A DNA stretch of 64,000 nt from Flavonifractor sp052065355 (GCF_052065355.1 NZ_JBQHUF010000009.1:1-64000); one strand, 5' to 3'. Positions 25,192 to 33,571 are shown, counted from the stretch's first letter. Numbers and translations are program-made. Notes: generated by a model not told the origin, from the letters alone.

Positions 25192-26565
25192 ATGGGTGTT
25201 ACGAATTCCAACAAAGTAATCAACACCGACCGCATTGCCTGTGATGGTACCCTGCGGGTTACTCTGGCGCTGACGGCAGCGCCGGATATTGTTTCCAATC
25301 CGACTGATATCGTGCTGCTGCTGGACCGCTCCGGCAGTATGGCTGGAACACCTCTGGCCAATATGAAGCTGGGTGCAAAGACCTTCATTGACATCATTGA
25401 CGAGGCCACGGACGGCAGCAAAGACGGTCAGATCGGCTTCGGAAGCCAAATGGCCGTCGTCAGCTTTTCCAATACTGCTGCGGTGGATACGCAGCTAATT
25501 ACCTCTGTGGATGAGCTGAAGGCCGCTGTGGACAGCCTGAGTGCCGGCGGCAGTACCAACCACGCCGATGCCTTTGCCAAAGCCGCCCAGCTGTTTGATC
25601 CGGCCTCTTCCAATGCCAAGGTCATGGTCATGTTTACCGACGGCAATACCACCGCCGGTGCGCCGCCCGCTCCTGTGGCCGCAGCGGCCAGAGCGCAGGG
25701 AATCATCATTTACTGCATTGGCCTGATCGGCTCCGACGGTCTGGACATCAATGCGCTGAACAATTGGGCCACCGATCCGGACGCCTCCCATGTGGCGGTG
25801 ACGCCGGACGCTGCCGACCTGGAAGAACTCTTTGCAGAGCTGGCCGCCAATATTTCCAAGCCGGGCGCTACCAATATCGTCATCGATGAAGTTGTCAACC
25901 CGGACTTTATCATCACCAGCATTGCTTCCCCTGCAAAAGGATCGGTGGCCATGCTGGACGCCCATTCCTTGCGGTGGAATATCCCCCAGCTGGGGGTCAC
26001 CTCCAGTGAGAGCGCAACGCTGGATTTCTTTATCCGTCATGTAGGCCAGCAGTCCGGGACCAAGCTGGTGAACCAGTCCATCACATATTCAGACAACGAG
26101 GGAAACGTGGTTTCTTTCCCGGAGCCTGCCGTGTTGGTGGACTGCAGCATTGTGGTTCATCCGGAGAAATGTCCCGAACCGGTGGAGCTGACGGTGGAAG
26201 GTTGTCAGGATTCGGCTCTGGTGGACTTGGGGGATGTGTGGCTGGAGTCTCAGGGCCGGATCATTCAAATGGATGTGACCATTAAAAACGTCTGTCCCGG
26301 AAAGCGGGTGGCCCTGGCGGCCATTCTCACCGAGGTGGATCAGGATGGCATGGAGCACCAGCGGGGCATGAAGGCGATGACTATTCCTGCCCATAGCGCG
26401 CCTGTGTGCCGGGATGTGCTGGTAAAGTGCGTAAAATTTGTTGTGCCGGAAGACTTGAGCGTATCCGGCGGAGCCATGTGCAGCCCCCGTAAATTCAAAG
26501 CCCGTTTTCTCGCCAACAATATTGACACAGATTACCGCTGCTGCGAGTCTGTCTTTGTGCTGTAG
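25192..26565 (+). CDS. VWA-domain protein with metal-ion-dependent adhesion site
   Basis: A 457-aa protein without a signal peptide or membrane segment. Residues about 38-215 are a von Willebrand factor A domain with a full MIDAS: DRSGS (Asp45, Ser47, Ser49), the Thr in GGSTNH near 123 and the Asp in MFTDGNT near 150. The middle part (about 220-315) resembles the repeated DUF11-like beta domain of surface proteins (TNIVIDEVVNPDFIITSI). The C-terminal 140 residues contain many Cys (ECPEP-, EGCQDS-, NVCPGK-, VCRDVLVKC, MCSPRK, YRCCES) that may bind metal or form disulfides. AGAAGGAGG precedes the ATG. Similar VWA proteins are known in Clostridia but uncharacterised. It could be an exported (non-classical) adhesin or a cytoplasmic scaffold. 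Confidence 0.8.
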   Translation: MGVTNSNKVINTDRIACDGTLRVTLALTAAPDIVSNPTDIVLLLDRSGSMAGTPLANMKLGAKTFIDIIDEATDGSKDGQIGFGSQMAVVSFSNTAAVDTQLITSVDELKAAVDSLSAGGSTNHADAFAKAAQLFDPASSNAKVMVMFTDGNTTAGAPPAPVAAAARAQGIIIYCIGLIGSDGLDINALNNWATDPDASHVAVTPDAADLEELFAELAANISKPGATNIVIDEVVNPDFIITSIASPAKGSVAMLDAHSLRWNIPQLGVTSSESATLDFFIRHVGQQSGTKLVNQSITYSDNEGNVVSFPEPAVLVDCSIVVHPEKCPEPVELTVEGCQDSALVDLGDVWLESQGRIIQMDVTIKNVCPGKRVALAAILTEVDQDGMEHQRGMKAMTIPAHSAPVCRDVLVKCVKFVVPEDLSVSGGAMCSPRKFKARFLANNIDTDYRCCESVFVL

Positions 26566-26584
26566 GCTGGGCTAGAAAAATAAG

Positions 26585-26641
26585 TGGCGCATCTCCGGGG
26601 GAGAGACGGCTGTATCAGCGGTCTTCCTCCAGAGATGCGCC
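26585..26641 (+). terminator. Long imperfect hairpin after the VWA gene
   Basis: GGCGCATCTC and GAGATGCGCC pair perfectly, and the inner arms pair partly. A second small hairpin CTGTCT / AGACAG follows at about 26644-26659. T-runs are weak, so termination efficiency is uncertain. Confidence 0.45.
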
Positions 26642-26661
26642 GGCTGTCTATTCAGACAGTC

Positions 26662-26736
26662 TCATTGTTCCAGCGACGGCAGAATGTATTCCACTTCCTC
26701 GTGAGGGCGGGGGATCATGTGCACGGAGTTGAGCTC
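26662..26736 (-). pseudogene. C-terminal remnant of a bacterial microcompartment (BMC) shell protein
   Basis: The minus strand encodes ELNSVHMIPRPHEEVEYILPSLEQ and a stop. It matches the end of PduA/EutM-type shell hexamers, where the conserved VH-V/I-IPRPH-x-x-V/L-E-x-I/V-LP motif lies on the last strand and helix. An in-frame stop directly upstream ends the homology, so only about 24 of some 90 residues remain. No other microcompartment gene is in the window. Confidence 0.65.
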
Positions 26737-26828
26737 TCAACCGGTGCCATAGCAGCTTGTCTCGCCCCAATTTATAAAGGCGGCTAAAACGTAAATCTAC
26801 ACAAAAGCAGAGGCGCAGTTTTAATAAT

Positions 26829-26981
26829 AGCCATTGCCCAAAGCGTGATGGCTATGTTACCAAGCTGGCCCTGGGCCACGGGAATCTGGCCGCTATGCTG
26901 CTGCGGGACGAGACCGAATGCTTTGCCTTTCTGGCTGGCCATGAGTCCTTTGCCGCGGCGGCGGAGTCACTGAAAGCTTAA
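26829..26981 (+). pseudogene. Unrecognised gene tail
   Basis: An open frame ends at TAA (26979-26981) and reads DGYVTKLALGHGNLAAMLLR followed by DETECFAFLAGHESF. It has protein-like composition and codon use like its neighbours, but no start or ribosome site. It resembles the helical end of an enzyme such as a crotonase-fold protein, without a firm match. Confidence 0.3.
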
Positions 26982-27373
26982 TTAAAAAGCCTGACAGGTG
27001 TGCAGCGGCTGAACTATAGACGAGCCTGACTTTACAACGGCTGGTATGTAAGAGTGTCTTCTCAGAAAGGATATTCCTGGGAATGGGCTCTTGCGGTAAA
27101 GACAATTGGAAAAAGCGGCGCAGCCTTCGGGTGAAGCGTGTTTGAGGATTTTATTGCCGTAAAAGTAGCTTTATTGGTGTATTTGTAGTAAAATATAATA
27201 TATATAATTGTCCTGATTACAGGGAATTCTCACACAGATAAGATCCTGTTGGCGCAAAAGCCTTACATATCTTCTCTATAAATTTGTGGGTGAAAGCTGT
27301 CAGGCAGATGTGGATTTAGCGGTGAAGAGGCCCACACAGCCTTCTGCGTGAGTGATCATATTATGATAAATGA
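26982..27373. other. AT-rich intergenic region upstream of tetR
   Basis: About 390 bases, much more AT-rich than the rest. ATCATA-T-TATGAT, a perfect 6+6 inverted repeat at 27355-27367, lies just upstream of the tetR promoter. No gene was recognised. Confidence 0.5.
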
Positions 27374-27402
27374 TTGAAAAATCAGGGAAAAGCGTGTATT
27401 CT
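27374..27402 (+). promoter_or_regulatory. Promoter of the tetR gene
   Basis: TTGAAA and TATTCT with exactly 17 nt between. Confidence 0.6.
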
Positions 27403-27405
27403 TTA

Positions 27406-27463
27406 AGCTACAAACGCTATGCACTTCGGCCCGAAGGTCGAGAAACGAAAATTTAGCTACAAA
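27406..27463 (+). repeat. AGCTACAAA direct repeats in the tetR leader
   Basis: AGCTACAAA occurs at 27406-27414 and again at 27455-27463, both preceded by TT(A/T). A small CTTCGGCCCGAAG hairpin lies between. They may be regulator half-sites. Confidence 0.35.
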
Positions 27464-27485
27464 AGTTGCTTAAATGAGGTATTTT

Positions 27486-28079
27486 ATGGAACAGTATATC
27501 ATAAAACCAAAGACAAAACGCGGCGAAGCAACGCTGGAAAAGCTGATTGAGGCGGCTAAAGCGGTGTTTTATGAAAAGGGTTTTCATGGTGGTTCCATTT
27601 CTGATATCACCAAGCGGGCCGGCGTAGGAAGCGGTACGTTTTATATTTATTTTGACAGCAAAATGAGCCTTTACCGCTATCTTTTGAAGGAATACGGACA
27701 CAGGATCCGTGCCAATTCCAGTCAGGCCATTGCCGGCTGCACCACCCGAAAAGAAGCGGAGCGCCGCGGAATCCGCAGCTTTTTTGAGTATGTGCAGAAG
27801 GATCAGGCCATTTTCAATATCGTATGGGAGTCGCTGTATATTGACAAAACCCTGCTGGATGACTTCTATACATCGTTTTCTAAATTCTATGTTTCCCGAT
27901 TGACCCAGGCGCAGCAGGCAGGGGAAGTGCGTGACATTGACCCGGATGTGCTCAGCTATGTGCTGATGGGCATTACCAACTTTGTCGCGCTGAACAGCCT
28001 GGTGCTGAAACAGGAGGACAACATTGACCACCTGGTGGACGAGGTAATGAAAGTCCTGGAAACAGGCATTTTTAAATAA
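27486..28079 (+). CDS. TetR/AcrR family transcriptional regulator
   Basis: A 197-aa one-domain repressor. The N-terminal helix-turn-helix is classic: TLEKLIEAAKAVFYEKGFHGGSISDITKRAGVGSGTFYIYFDSKMSLYRYLL (about residues 15-66). The remainder is a helical ligand domain, with DPDVLSYVLMGITNFVALNSLVL near the end resembling regulators of fatty-acid and acyl-CoA genes. The ATG at 27486 is preferred because TGAGGT lies 7 nt upstream; an ATG at 27474 lacks one. It is separated from the symporter-ligase cluster only by its own terminator and probably controls that cluster. Confidence 0.88.
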   Translation: MEQYIIKPKTKRGEATLEKLIEAAKAVFYEKGFHGGSISDITKRAGVGSGTFYIYFDSKMSLYRYLLKEYGHRIRANSSQAIAGCTTRKEAERRGIRSFFEYVQKDQAIFNIVWESLYIDKTLLDDFYTSFSKFYVSRLTQAQQAGEVRDIDPDVLSYVLMGITNFVALNSLVLKQEDNIDHLVDEVMKVLETGIFK

Positions 28080-28097
28080 ACAGAAACGTGACTTCGG

Positions 28098-28140
28098 CAA
28101 GGCCGGTCCCTTTTGCGGGGACCGGCCTTGCGTTTGTTTT
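28098..28140 (+). terminator. Terminator after tetR
   Basis: A 13-bp stem CAAGGCCGGTCCC / GGGACCGGCCTTG, then CGTTTGTTTTT. Confidence 0.9.
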
Positions 28141-28231
28141 TAATACAATTAATGGGATTGGCATTCTTTACTAAAAAGGTGGCCTGCTTTTGTGAAAATC
28201 CGAAAAATTGTAGAAAAGGTCAGTTTTCTTA

Positions 28232-28260
28232 TTGACCAATAAACATTTATAGGATACTAT
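28232..28260 (+). promoter_or_regulatory. Promoter of the symporter/acyl-CoA cluster
   Basis: TTGACC and TACTAT with an exact 17-nt spacer, about 100 nt before the first gene. Confidence 0.65.
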
Positions 28261-28269
28261 GACCATAAG

Positions 28270-28285
28270 ATGAATCATGATTCAT
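28270..28285. promoter_or_regulatory. Perfect 16-bp palindrome, candidate TetR operator
   Basis: ATGAATCATGATTCAT begins 10 nt after the -10 hexamer, the expected place for a repressor to block transcription. Partial copies (TCATGTTTCATG) follow. TetR proteins bind such palindromes; the link to the gene at 27486 is inference. Confidence 0.55.
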
Positions 28286-28364
28286 GTTTCATGTTTGAGA
28301 GAGGAGGTGGAGTAAAACAACGCAGAGGTAAACCGGGAAAAGACTGAGTAGGAGGAATGAGCGC

Positions 28365-28814
28365 ATGAACGTAAAGAAACATCAAACCGTCATTTGGATC
28401 CTGATTGCGGCCTTGTGGATGGTGTGCATTGTAAGCGGAACCATGGGCCACTTTGTGTTCGGCATGTGCGCCGGAGTGGTGCTGATGTTCCTGCATATGC
28501 TGCTTGGAATGGCAAAGGGGGAGAAAATATCCAAGAAGGTTCTGATCTATCCCATGGGGATCTGGGCTGTGCTTTGGATCGTCAGCTTTCTCCTGTCGGG
28601 CTACTACGCGAACCTGTTCCAGGGGGTCACGCCGACCTTTACGGTGTTTGGCCTTGATCCTTCCTTTGCGCCTACGATTTTCCTGTACTGGATCGGCGGC
28701 CAGCTGACCCTGAATTTGGGCTTTTATCTGCTGCAGGATGAGTGGCTGAGCGAAAAAGACTGGAATGATTTCTGTGACAAGGCTAGAATGATTAAGGAGG
28801 GCAAGCAGGTATGA
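28365..28814 (+). CDS. Small membrane subunit paired with a sodium:solute symporter
   Basis: A 149-aa integral membrane protein of unknown family. Hydrophobic segments lie at about residues 8-26, 29-48, 62-80 and 103-121; the C-terminus (LSEKDWNDFCDKARMIKEGKQV) is soluble. Its stop overlaps the next gene's start by ATGA, indicating coupled translation with the symporter. Several SSS transporters have a small partner (YhdT for PanF, DUF4212 for others); this is larger but in the same position, so an accessory role in assembly or activity is likely. The ribosome site is AGGAGG near 28351. Confidence 0.75.
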   Translation: MNVKKHQTVIWILIAALWMVCIVSGTMGHFVFGMCAGVVLMFLHMLLGMAKGEKISKKVLIYPMGIWAVLWIVSFLLSGYYANLFQGVTPTFTVFGLDPSFAPTIFLYWIGGQLTLNLGFYLLQDEWLSEKDWNDFCDKARMIKEGKQV

Positions 28815-30313
28815 CTGGCGGTACGATTACTTTGATTCTCCTGTTTTCGGCGCTGATGATTGTGGTATCCTTTGCCATTGGCATCTGGGCCCGCAAGAAG
28901 GCCACCACTGCCCAGGCCTATTTCGGCGGCACGGCCATGTTTGGACCCGTGGCCGTGGGGCTGAGCTCTATGGCCGGTATCGCCTCTGCCTTTGCCATGG
29001 TGGGTGTGCCCGGCATCATTTACGGTACCGGCAACGCCATGACCTTCTGGATGCTGTCCGGAGCGGCGTTTGCCATGAGCTACATGATTTTGGGTAAGAA
29101 AATGCGTGCCATGGCCGAGGTGGCGCCCATTTCCAGCTTGGGTGACATCTGCGACCTGCGGTTTAACAACAACAAGCTGATCAAGGCGCTTATGTCCATC
29201 ATCATTTGCCTGGGCTGCGTAGGCTACCTGGCAGCTCAGATCTCCGCCGGCACGGCGCTGATCTCCAATCTGGTGGACATTCCCCCCATCGTGGCAGGCA
29301 TCATCATCTTTGGCCTGCTGACCATTTATACCGCCCTGTCCGGCGAGGTAGGCGGCCTGCTGTCTCAGGCATTTCAGGGCTTCATCATGGTGGTGGCCAG
29401 CCTGGTGCTTATCATTGCCTTCTTTGCCGTGACCGGCGGCTTTGGCGGTGTGCTGGAGGCTGTCTCCGCGGTCCCCGAGGTCACGGGAGCCACCAATGGC
29501 GTGACCAAAACGCTGGGTCCTGATTTCCTGAACGCCTGGGGCACCTATCCCGGAGCGGTCTCTCTGGCCTGGATGCTGATCCCCATCCTGGGCTGCGTCG
29601 GTCAGCCTCAGGTGCTCACCCGCATGTATGCGGTCAAGAACCCCCGGGATCTGCCCAAGGCCGGTCTGGTCACTGCCATCACCCACACCATCGTGGGCTT
29701 CCTGGCTGTTGCAGGTGCTTACGGTGCTTTGTATCTGGTTGCTACCGGAAAGATCGAGCCTCTGGCAGTGAATGACCAGGCGATCTATGCCTTTGCCGAC
29801 TACCTGGGCATCTGGGCGCAGATGCTGGTGTACGCCGCTATTCTGGCCGCGGCACTGTCCTCTGCCTCTATGTTCCTGACCTCCTCTTCCACGCTCCTGT
29901 CCAAGGATCTGCCCAGCGCAGTGGGTATCAAGATCGCTCCCGAGAAGCAGATCGGCATTTCCCGCATCTTTATGTTCGTGCTGGGCGCCGTTGCTATCGT
30001 GGTGTCTATCTACTCCTCCGAAATGGTAGCTTTGCTGGGCACCTTTGGCTGGGGCACGCTGGTCAGTGCTACCTTCCCCATTTTTGTGGTCGGCCTGCTG
30101 TGGGACCGCTGCACCGAGCAGGGCGCTCTGGTGGGTATCGCATACTCCTGCATTTTCAATATCCTGCCGCTGGTTACCAACTTTACCTATCCTTCCAGCC
30201 TCTTCGGCTATTTCATCACCTCCGCTGTAGCGGTGGCTCTGACGGTAGTGGTGTCTCTTGTGACGCCCAAGCCCAAGCTTAACGCAGCTACCAAAGCGGT
30301 TCTGGATCTATAA
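28811..30313 (+). CDS. Sodium:solute symporter family (SSS) transporter
   Basis: A 500-aa membrane protein with about 13 hydrophobic segments, the normal SSS length. Typical features are the start ILLFSALMIVVSFAIGIWARKKATTAQAYFGG, GLSSMAGIASAFAMVGVPGIIYGTGNAM in helix 2-3, and the SSS signature region around VGQPQVLTRMYAVKNPRDLPKAGLV. Such transporters use Na+ to import pantothenate, proline, acetate, pyruvate and other carboxylates or amino acids. The following acyl-CoA ligase suggests a carboxylic acid. AAGGAGGG precedes the ATG, which overlaps the small subunit gene by 4 nt. Confidence 0.9.
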   Translation: MTGGTITLILLFSALMIVVSFAIGIWARKKATTAQAYFGGTAMFGPVAVGLSSMAGIASAFAMVGVPGIIYGTGNAMTFWMLSGAAFAMSYMILGKKMRAMAEVAPISSLGDICDLRFNNNKLIKALMSIIICLGCVGYLAAQISAGTALISNLVDIPPIVAGIIIFGLLTIYTALSGEVGGLLSQAFQGFIMVVASLVLIIAFFAVTGGFGGVLEAVSAVPEVTGATNGVTKTLGPDFLNAWGTYPGAVSLAWMLIPILGCVGQPQVLTRMYAVKNPRDLPKAGLVTAITHTIVGFLAVAGAYGALYLVATGKIEPLAVNDQAIYAFADYLGIWAQMLVYAAILAAALSSASMFLTSSSTLLSKDLPSAVGIKIAPEKQIGISRIFMFVLGAVAIVVSIYSSEMVALLGTFGWGTLVSATFPIFVVGLLWDRCTEQGALVGIAYSCIFNILPLVTNFTYPSSLFGYFITSAVAVALTVVVSLVTPKPKLNAATKAVLDL

Positions 30314-30347
30314 GAATATGTTTTAAGCAGACTGCGGAGGTAAGTGT

Positions 30348-30968
30348 ATGAAAATTTTGGCGCTGTCAGGCAGTCCGAGAAAAGACGGGAACACGGAACG
30401 GTACATAAACATCGTATTGGAGCAATGTGCCGCGGCCGGAGCTGAAACGGAACTGGTCCGGGTGTTTGATCTCTCAGTAAAGGGGTGCCGTGCCTGCTAC
30501 GGATGTGTGGAAAAGAAGGCATGCATCTGGGAAGATGATTTTCAGCAGGTATTTGAGAAGATTAAGCAGGCTGATGTCCTGCTTCTGGGCAGTCCGGTTT
30601 ATCATGCGTCCATTACGCCGGAGCTCAAAGCGGTGCTGGATCGAGCAGGATTCTGCGGCCGGTGGGCGGTAAGCGAGATGAAGGCAAAAGAGGGCGCTTA
30701 TGAGTTTAACGCCAGCGTGCTAAGTGGTAAGCTGGTGGCGCCGGTGACCGTAGCCCGCAGAGCCGGACAAAACTTTGCCTTTGCGCAGCTGTTCCTTTGG
30801 GCGGCATGCAACGACTGTACCGTCGTCGGCAACACCTATTGGAATATCGGTGTCGCCGGAAAAGGCGGAGCTAAGGATGCTTTGGAAGATGAAGAAGGTG
30901 TGACCACCATGAAGAATCTGGCGCGCCGCATCTTGTATACAGCATCAAAACTGCGGCCCGAAGGGTAA
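30348..30968 (+). CDS. Iron-sulfur flavoprotein-like NAD(P)H-dependent oxidoreductase
   Basis: A 206-aa flavodoxin-fold protein. The FMN phosphate loop is LSGSPRKDGNT (residues 6-16), and LGSPVYHASITPELKAVLDR is the second FMN contact. Between them lies a compact cysteine motif GCRACYGCVEKKAC (Cys47, Cys50, Cys53, Cys59; CX2CX2CX5C), as in archaeal and clostridial iron-sulfur flavoproteins (Isf), which hold a 4Fe-4S cluster and FMN. It may reduce an enoyl or quinone intermediate, or pass electrons in the pathway of this cluster. The ribosome site is GGAGG 9 nt upstream. It lies between the symporter and the acyl-CoA ligase on the same strand. Confidence 0.82.
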   Translation: MKILALSGSPRKDGNTERYINIVLEQCAAAGAETELVRVFDLSVKGCRACYGCVEKKACIWEDDFQQVFEKIKQADVLLLGSPVYHASITPELKAVLDRAGFCGRWAVSEMKAKEGAYEFNASVLSGKLVAPVTVARRAGQNFAFAQLFLWAACNDCTVVGNTYWNIGVAGKGGAKDALEDEEGVTTMKNLARRILYTASKLRPEG

Positions 30969-30990
30969 ATGAGGAAAGGGGAATACAACC

Positions 30991-32550
30991 ATGGACAACA
31001 GTTGGATCGGCAACTACGCATATGCCCGGGCCCGGCTCAACAGTGAGGGTGTTGCGGTAGTTGATCTGGACACGGAACAGAAATACACCTATGGCGAACT
31101 GGACCGCAGGGCGAATGTTCTGGCCAACCTGCTGCGCAGCCGGTATGGTATCTGCAAGGGCGACCGGGTAGCCTTCATCAGCCGCAACCGGGTGGAGTTG
31201 ATTGACGGCTATTTTGCCACGGGAAAGCTGGGAGCCATCCTGGTCCCCTATAATGCCCGGCTTTCTGTGGATGAGCTGGCTCAGCTTATGGGCAGTGAGC
31301 AGCCCAAGGTGCTGTTCTATGAGGGCTGCTTTGCGGCCACGGCCAAAGAGCTGGAAGCGCGGGGTGTGCTGGAGCACTTTGTGGTGCTGGACCGGCAGGA
31401 GACGGGGACCCACGCCTTTTACGGGGAACTGATTGCCTCCGGTGACGCCGCACCTGTATCCTGCCCGGAACTGGAGCTGGAGGACATCCACCTCATCATT
31501 CACACCGGCGGCACTACCGGGCTGCCCAAGGGCGGACTGATCTCTCACCGATGCGAGATGTTCAACTCCTTCAGCGAGATCTGCACCTGGGGCCTGCGCT
31601 ATGATGACAAGGCCCTGATCCTGCTGCCGCTGTTCCATACCGGAGGATGGAACCTGCTGACCCTGCCGCTGCTCCATGCAGGCGCCACTATTTACATCAA
31701 CAGAGGATACGATCCGCAGAAGACCATTGAGGTGGTGCAGCAGGAGAAGATCACCTATCTCTTTGGCGCAGCTACGATTTTCCGCATGATGGTGGAGCGG
31801 CCTGAGTTTGCGCAGGCGGATCTGTCCAGCCTGAGATGGGTCATGGCAGGTGCGGCTCCCACCCCTCAGAATATCATGCAGGAGTTCTGGAACAAGGGGA
31901 TCAAGTTTGTGCTGGGCTACGGCATGACCGAGGCCGGTCCCAACAACCTGTCCACGCCACCCCAGTTCGTGCCTCAATCGGTGGTGGAGGAAAAGTATGC
32001 CTCCGTGGGTAAGCCCTTCTATCTGACCCAGCCCAAGCTGATTGATGACGACGGCAACGAGATCACCACGCCGGACACGCCCGGCGAGCTGCTGTGGAGC
32101 GGTCCCCAGATCTTCAGCGGCTATTGGGGCAATGAAACCGAGACTCAAAATACGCTGGTGGACGGCTGGGTACATACCGGCGACATGGCCACGTTTGACA
32201 AGGACGGCTTCTACTATATTGTGGGCCGGAAAAAGAACATGTTTATCAGCGGCGGTGAAAATGTCTTCCCCCCGGAGATTGAAAGTGCCCTGTATGAGAT
32301 CGAGGCCATCCGGGAGGCCTGCGTGATTGGCGTGCCTGATGAAAAGTGGGGAGAAGTGGGCAAAGCCGTCGTTTCCCTCAAACCGGGCATGGAGATCGAC
32401 AAGGCTGGGATCCTGGCGGCGCTCAACGGCAGACTGGCTCGGTATAAGATCCCCAAATATGTGACCTTTGTGGACGATATCCCCAAAAATAACGTGGGTA
32501 AGATCGTGGTGCATGAGATTCAAAAGCTGTATGGAGAGGCGAGGGATTGA
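30991..32550 (+). CDS. AMP-forming acyl-CoA synthetase/ligase (ANL superfamily)
   Basis: A 519-aa enzyme that should activate a carboxylic acid to its CoA thioester through an acyl-adenylate. The P-loop motif is IIHTGGTTGLPKGG (about residues 169-182), A5 is YGMTEAGPNN, A7 WVHTGDMATFDKDGF, A8 GRKKNMFISGGENVFPPEIE (hinge), and the catalytic Lys is in KNNVGKIV near the C-terminus. Family resemblance is to medium-chain or aromatic acid ligases, but the substrate pocket cannot be read. GAAAGGGG precedes the ATG. The next gene starts 5 nt after its stop. Confidence 0.9.
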   Translation: MDNSWIGNYAYARARLNSEGVAVVDLDTEQKYTYGELDRRANVLANLLRSRYGICKGDRVAFISRNRVELIDGYFATGKLGAILVPYNARLSVDELAQLMGSEQPKVLFYEGCFAATAKELEARGVLEHFVVLDRQETGTHAFYGELIASGDAAPVSCPELELEDIHLIIHTGGTTGLPKGGLISHRCEMFNSFSEICTWGLRYDDKALILLPLFHTGGWNLLTLPLLHAGATIYINRGYDPQKTIEVVQQEKITYLFGAATIFRMMVERPEFAQADLSSLRWVMAGAAPTPQNIMQEFWNKGIKFVLGYGMTEAGPNNLSTPPQFVPQSVVEEKYASVGKPFYLTQPKLIDDDGNEITTPDTPGELLWSGPQIFSGYWGNETETQNTLVDGWVHTGDMATFDKDGFYYIVGRKKNMFISGGENVFPPEIESALYEIEAIREACVIGVPDEKWGEVGKAVVSLKPGMEIDKAGILAALNGRLARYKIPKYVTFVDDIPKNNVGKIVVHEIQKLYGEARD

Positions 32551-32554
32551 ACCG

Positions 32555-33571
32555 GTGAAACATAACGTTGGTATACGCAGTATCGGCTCCTATGTTCCCG
32601 CCGGTATACGGGACAGCCTGTATATCAGTCAGGCGTCGGGAATCCCGGAGCCCGTAATTCGGGATAAATTCGGCATCAAGCAGGTGCATAAGGCCGGGCC
32701 GGAAGATACCGTGTCCGGTATGGGGGCCAAGGCGGCCCTGAAGGCTCTGGACGGGCTGCCGCCCGAGGAACTGGACCTGGTGGTATACTGCGGCAGTGAG
32801 TATAAGGACTACTATATGTTTAATTGTGCCGCCAGGATCAAGGAGGAGATCGGTGCCAAGAACGCGGCCGCGTTTGAGATCCACAATCTGTGCTCAGCCG
32901 GGGTATACGCCCTGAAAATACTGAAGTCTATGATGCTGCAGGACGAGAGTCTGAAGCGGGTGCTCCTGGTGTCATCCTCCAAGGAAGGAGACCTTATCAA
33001 CTACGCCGACGGCGACAGCCGGTTCATGTTCAACTTTGGCGACGGAGCGGCTGCTGCGGTGTTGGAGCGTGATCTGGGCCGGAATGTGATCCTGGAATCC
33101 GCTATGATCGTGGACGGACGCTTTGCCACCGATGTATCGGTGCCGGGGGTGGGCTGCTGCAATCGAGACAAGATCGATACCATTGCCCATGAGGACTGGT
33201 ACCTGCAGGTGCGTGACCTGGCCGACATGAAGGCGCGGCTGGATCCCATCACGCTGGACCACTTCTGCGGTGTTATGGACCAGGCGGTGACACGCAGCGG
33301 ATACAGCAATTCCGATGTTGGATTTTTGGCGCCCATTTGTATGAAGAAGTCCATGCTGCTGGGCCTGCTGGATCACTTCGGCCTGCCGGAAGAAAAGAGC
33401 TTTCTGCTGGACGAGTACGGACACTGCCAGTCTGCCGACTGCTATCTGGCCATGGAGGAAGGCGTGCGGCATGGGCGCCTGGTGGACGGAGATCTGGTAG
33501 TCACCGTGGCGGCGGGTACCGGCTATTCCTGGGCGTCCACGGTGATCCAATGGGGGCCCTGCAATGTCTGA
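32555..33571 (+). CDS. FabH-like (ketoacyl synthase III / HMG-CoA synthase fold) enzyme with altered catalytic triad
   Basis: A thiolase-fold protein of 338 aa, the length of FabH. The GTG at 32555 follows GGAGAGGCGAGGG and gives the family start HNVGIRSIGSYVP. The acyl-accepting cysteine is present (LCSAGVYAL, Cys113), as are FNFGDGAAAAVLE and the end VTVAAGTGYSWASTVIQW. The other two FabH residues are not: the His of the P-H-Q-A-N motif is replaced (FLAPICMKK, Ile261), and the Asn of the Y/H-G-N-T-S motif is His290 (EYGHCQSAD). A Glu at position 82 sits near the place used in HMG-CoA synthase. So it may run a different Claisen, hydrolytic or transfer reaction. It overlaps the following MaoC gene by 8 nt. 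Confidence 0.8.
   Translation: MKHNVGIRSIGSYVPAGIRDSLYISQASGIPEPVIRDKFGIKQVHKAGPEDTVSGMGAKAALKALDGLPPEELDLVVYCGSEYKDYYMFNCAARIKEEIGAKNAAAFEIHNLCSAGVYALKILKSMMLQDESLKRVLLVSSSKEGDLINYADGDSRFMFNFGDGAAAAVLERDLGRNVILESAMIVDGRFATDVSVPGVGCCNRDKIDTIAHEDWYLQVRDLADMKARLDPITLDHFCGVMDQAVTRSGYSNSDVGFLAPICMKKSMLLGLLDHFGLPEEKSFLLDEYGHCQSADCYLAMEEGVRHGRLVDGDLVVTVAAGTGYSWASTVIQWGPCNV

Noticed and set aside
26584..26787. 67-aa ORF on the plus strand
   Set aside because: It starts inside a hairpin and is antisense to the shell protein remnant, with no ribosome site.
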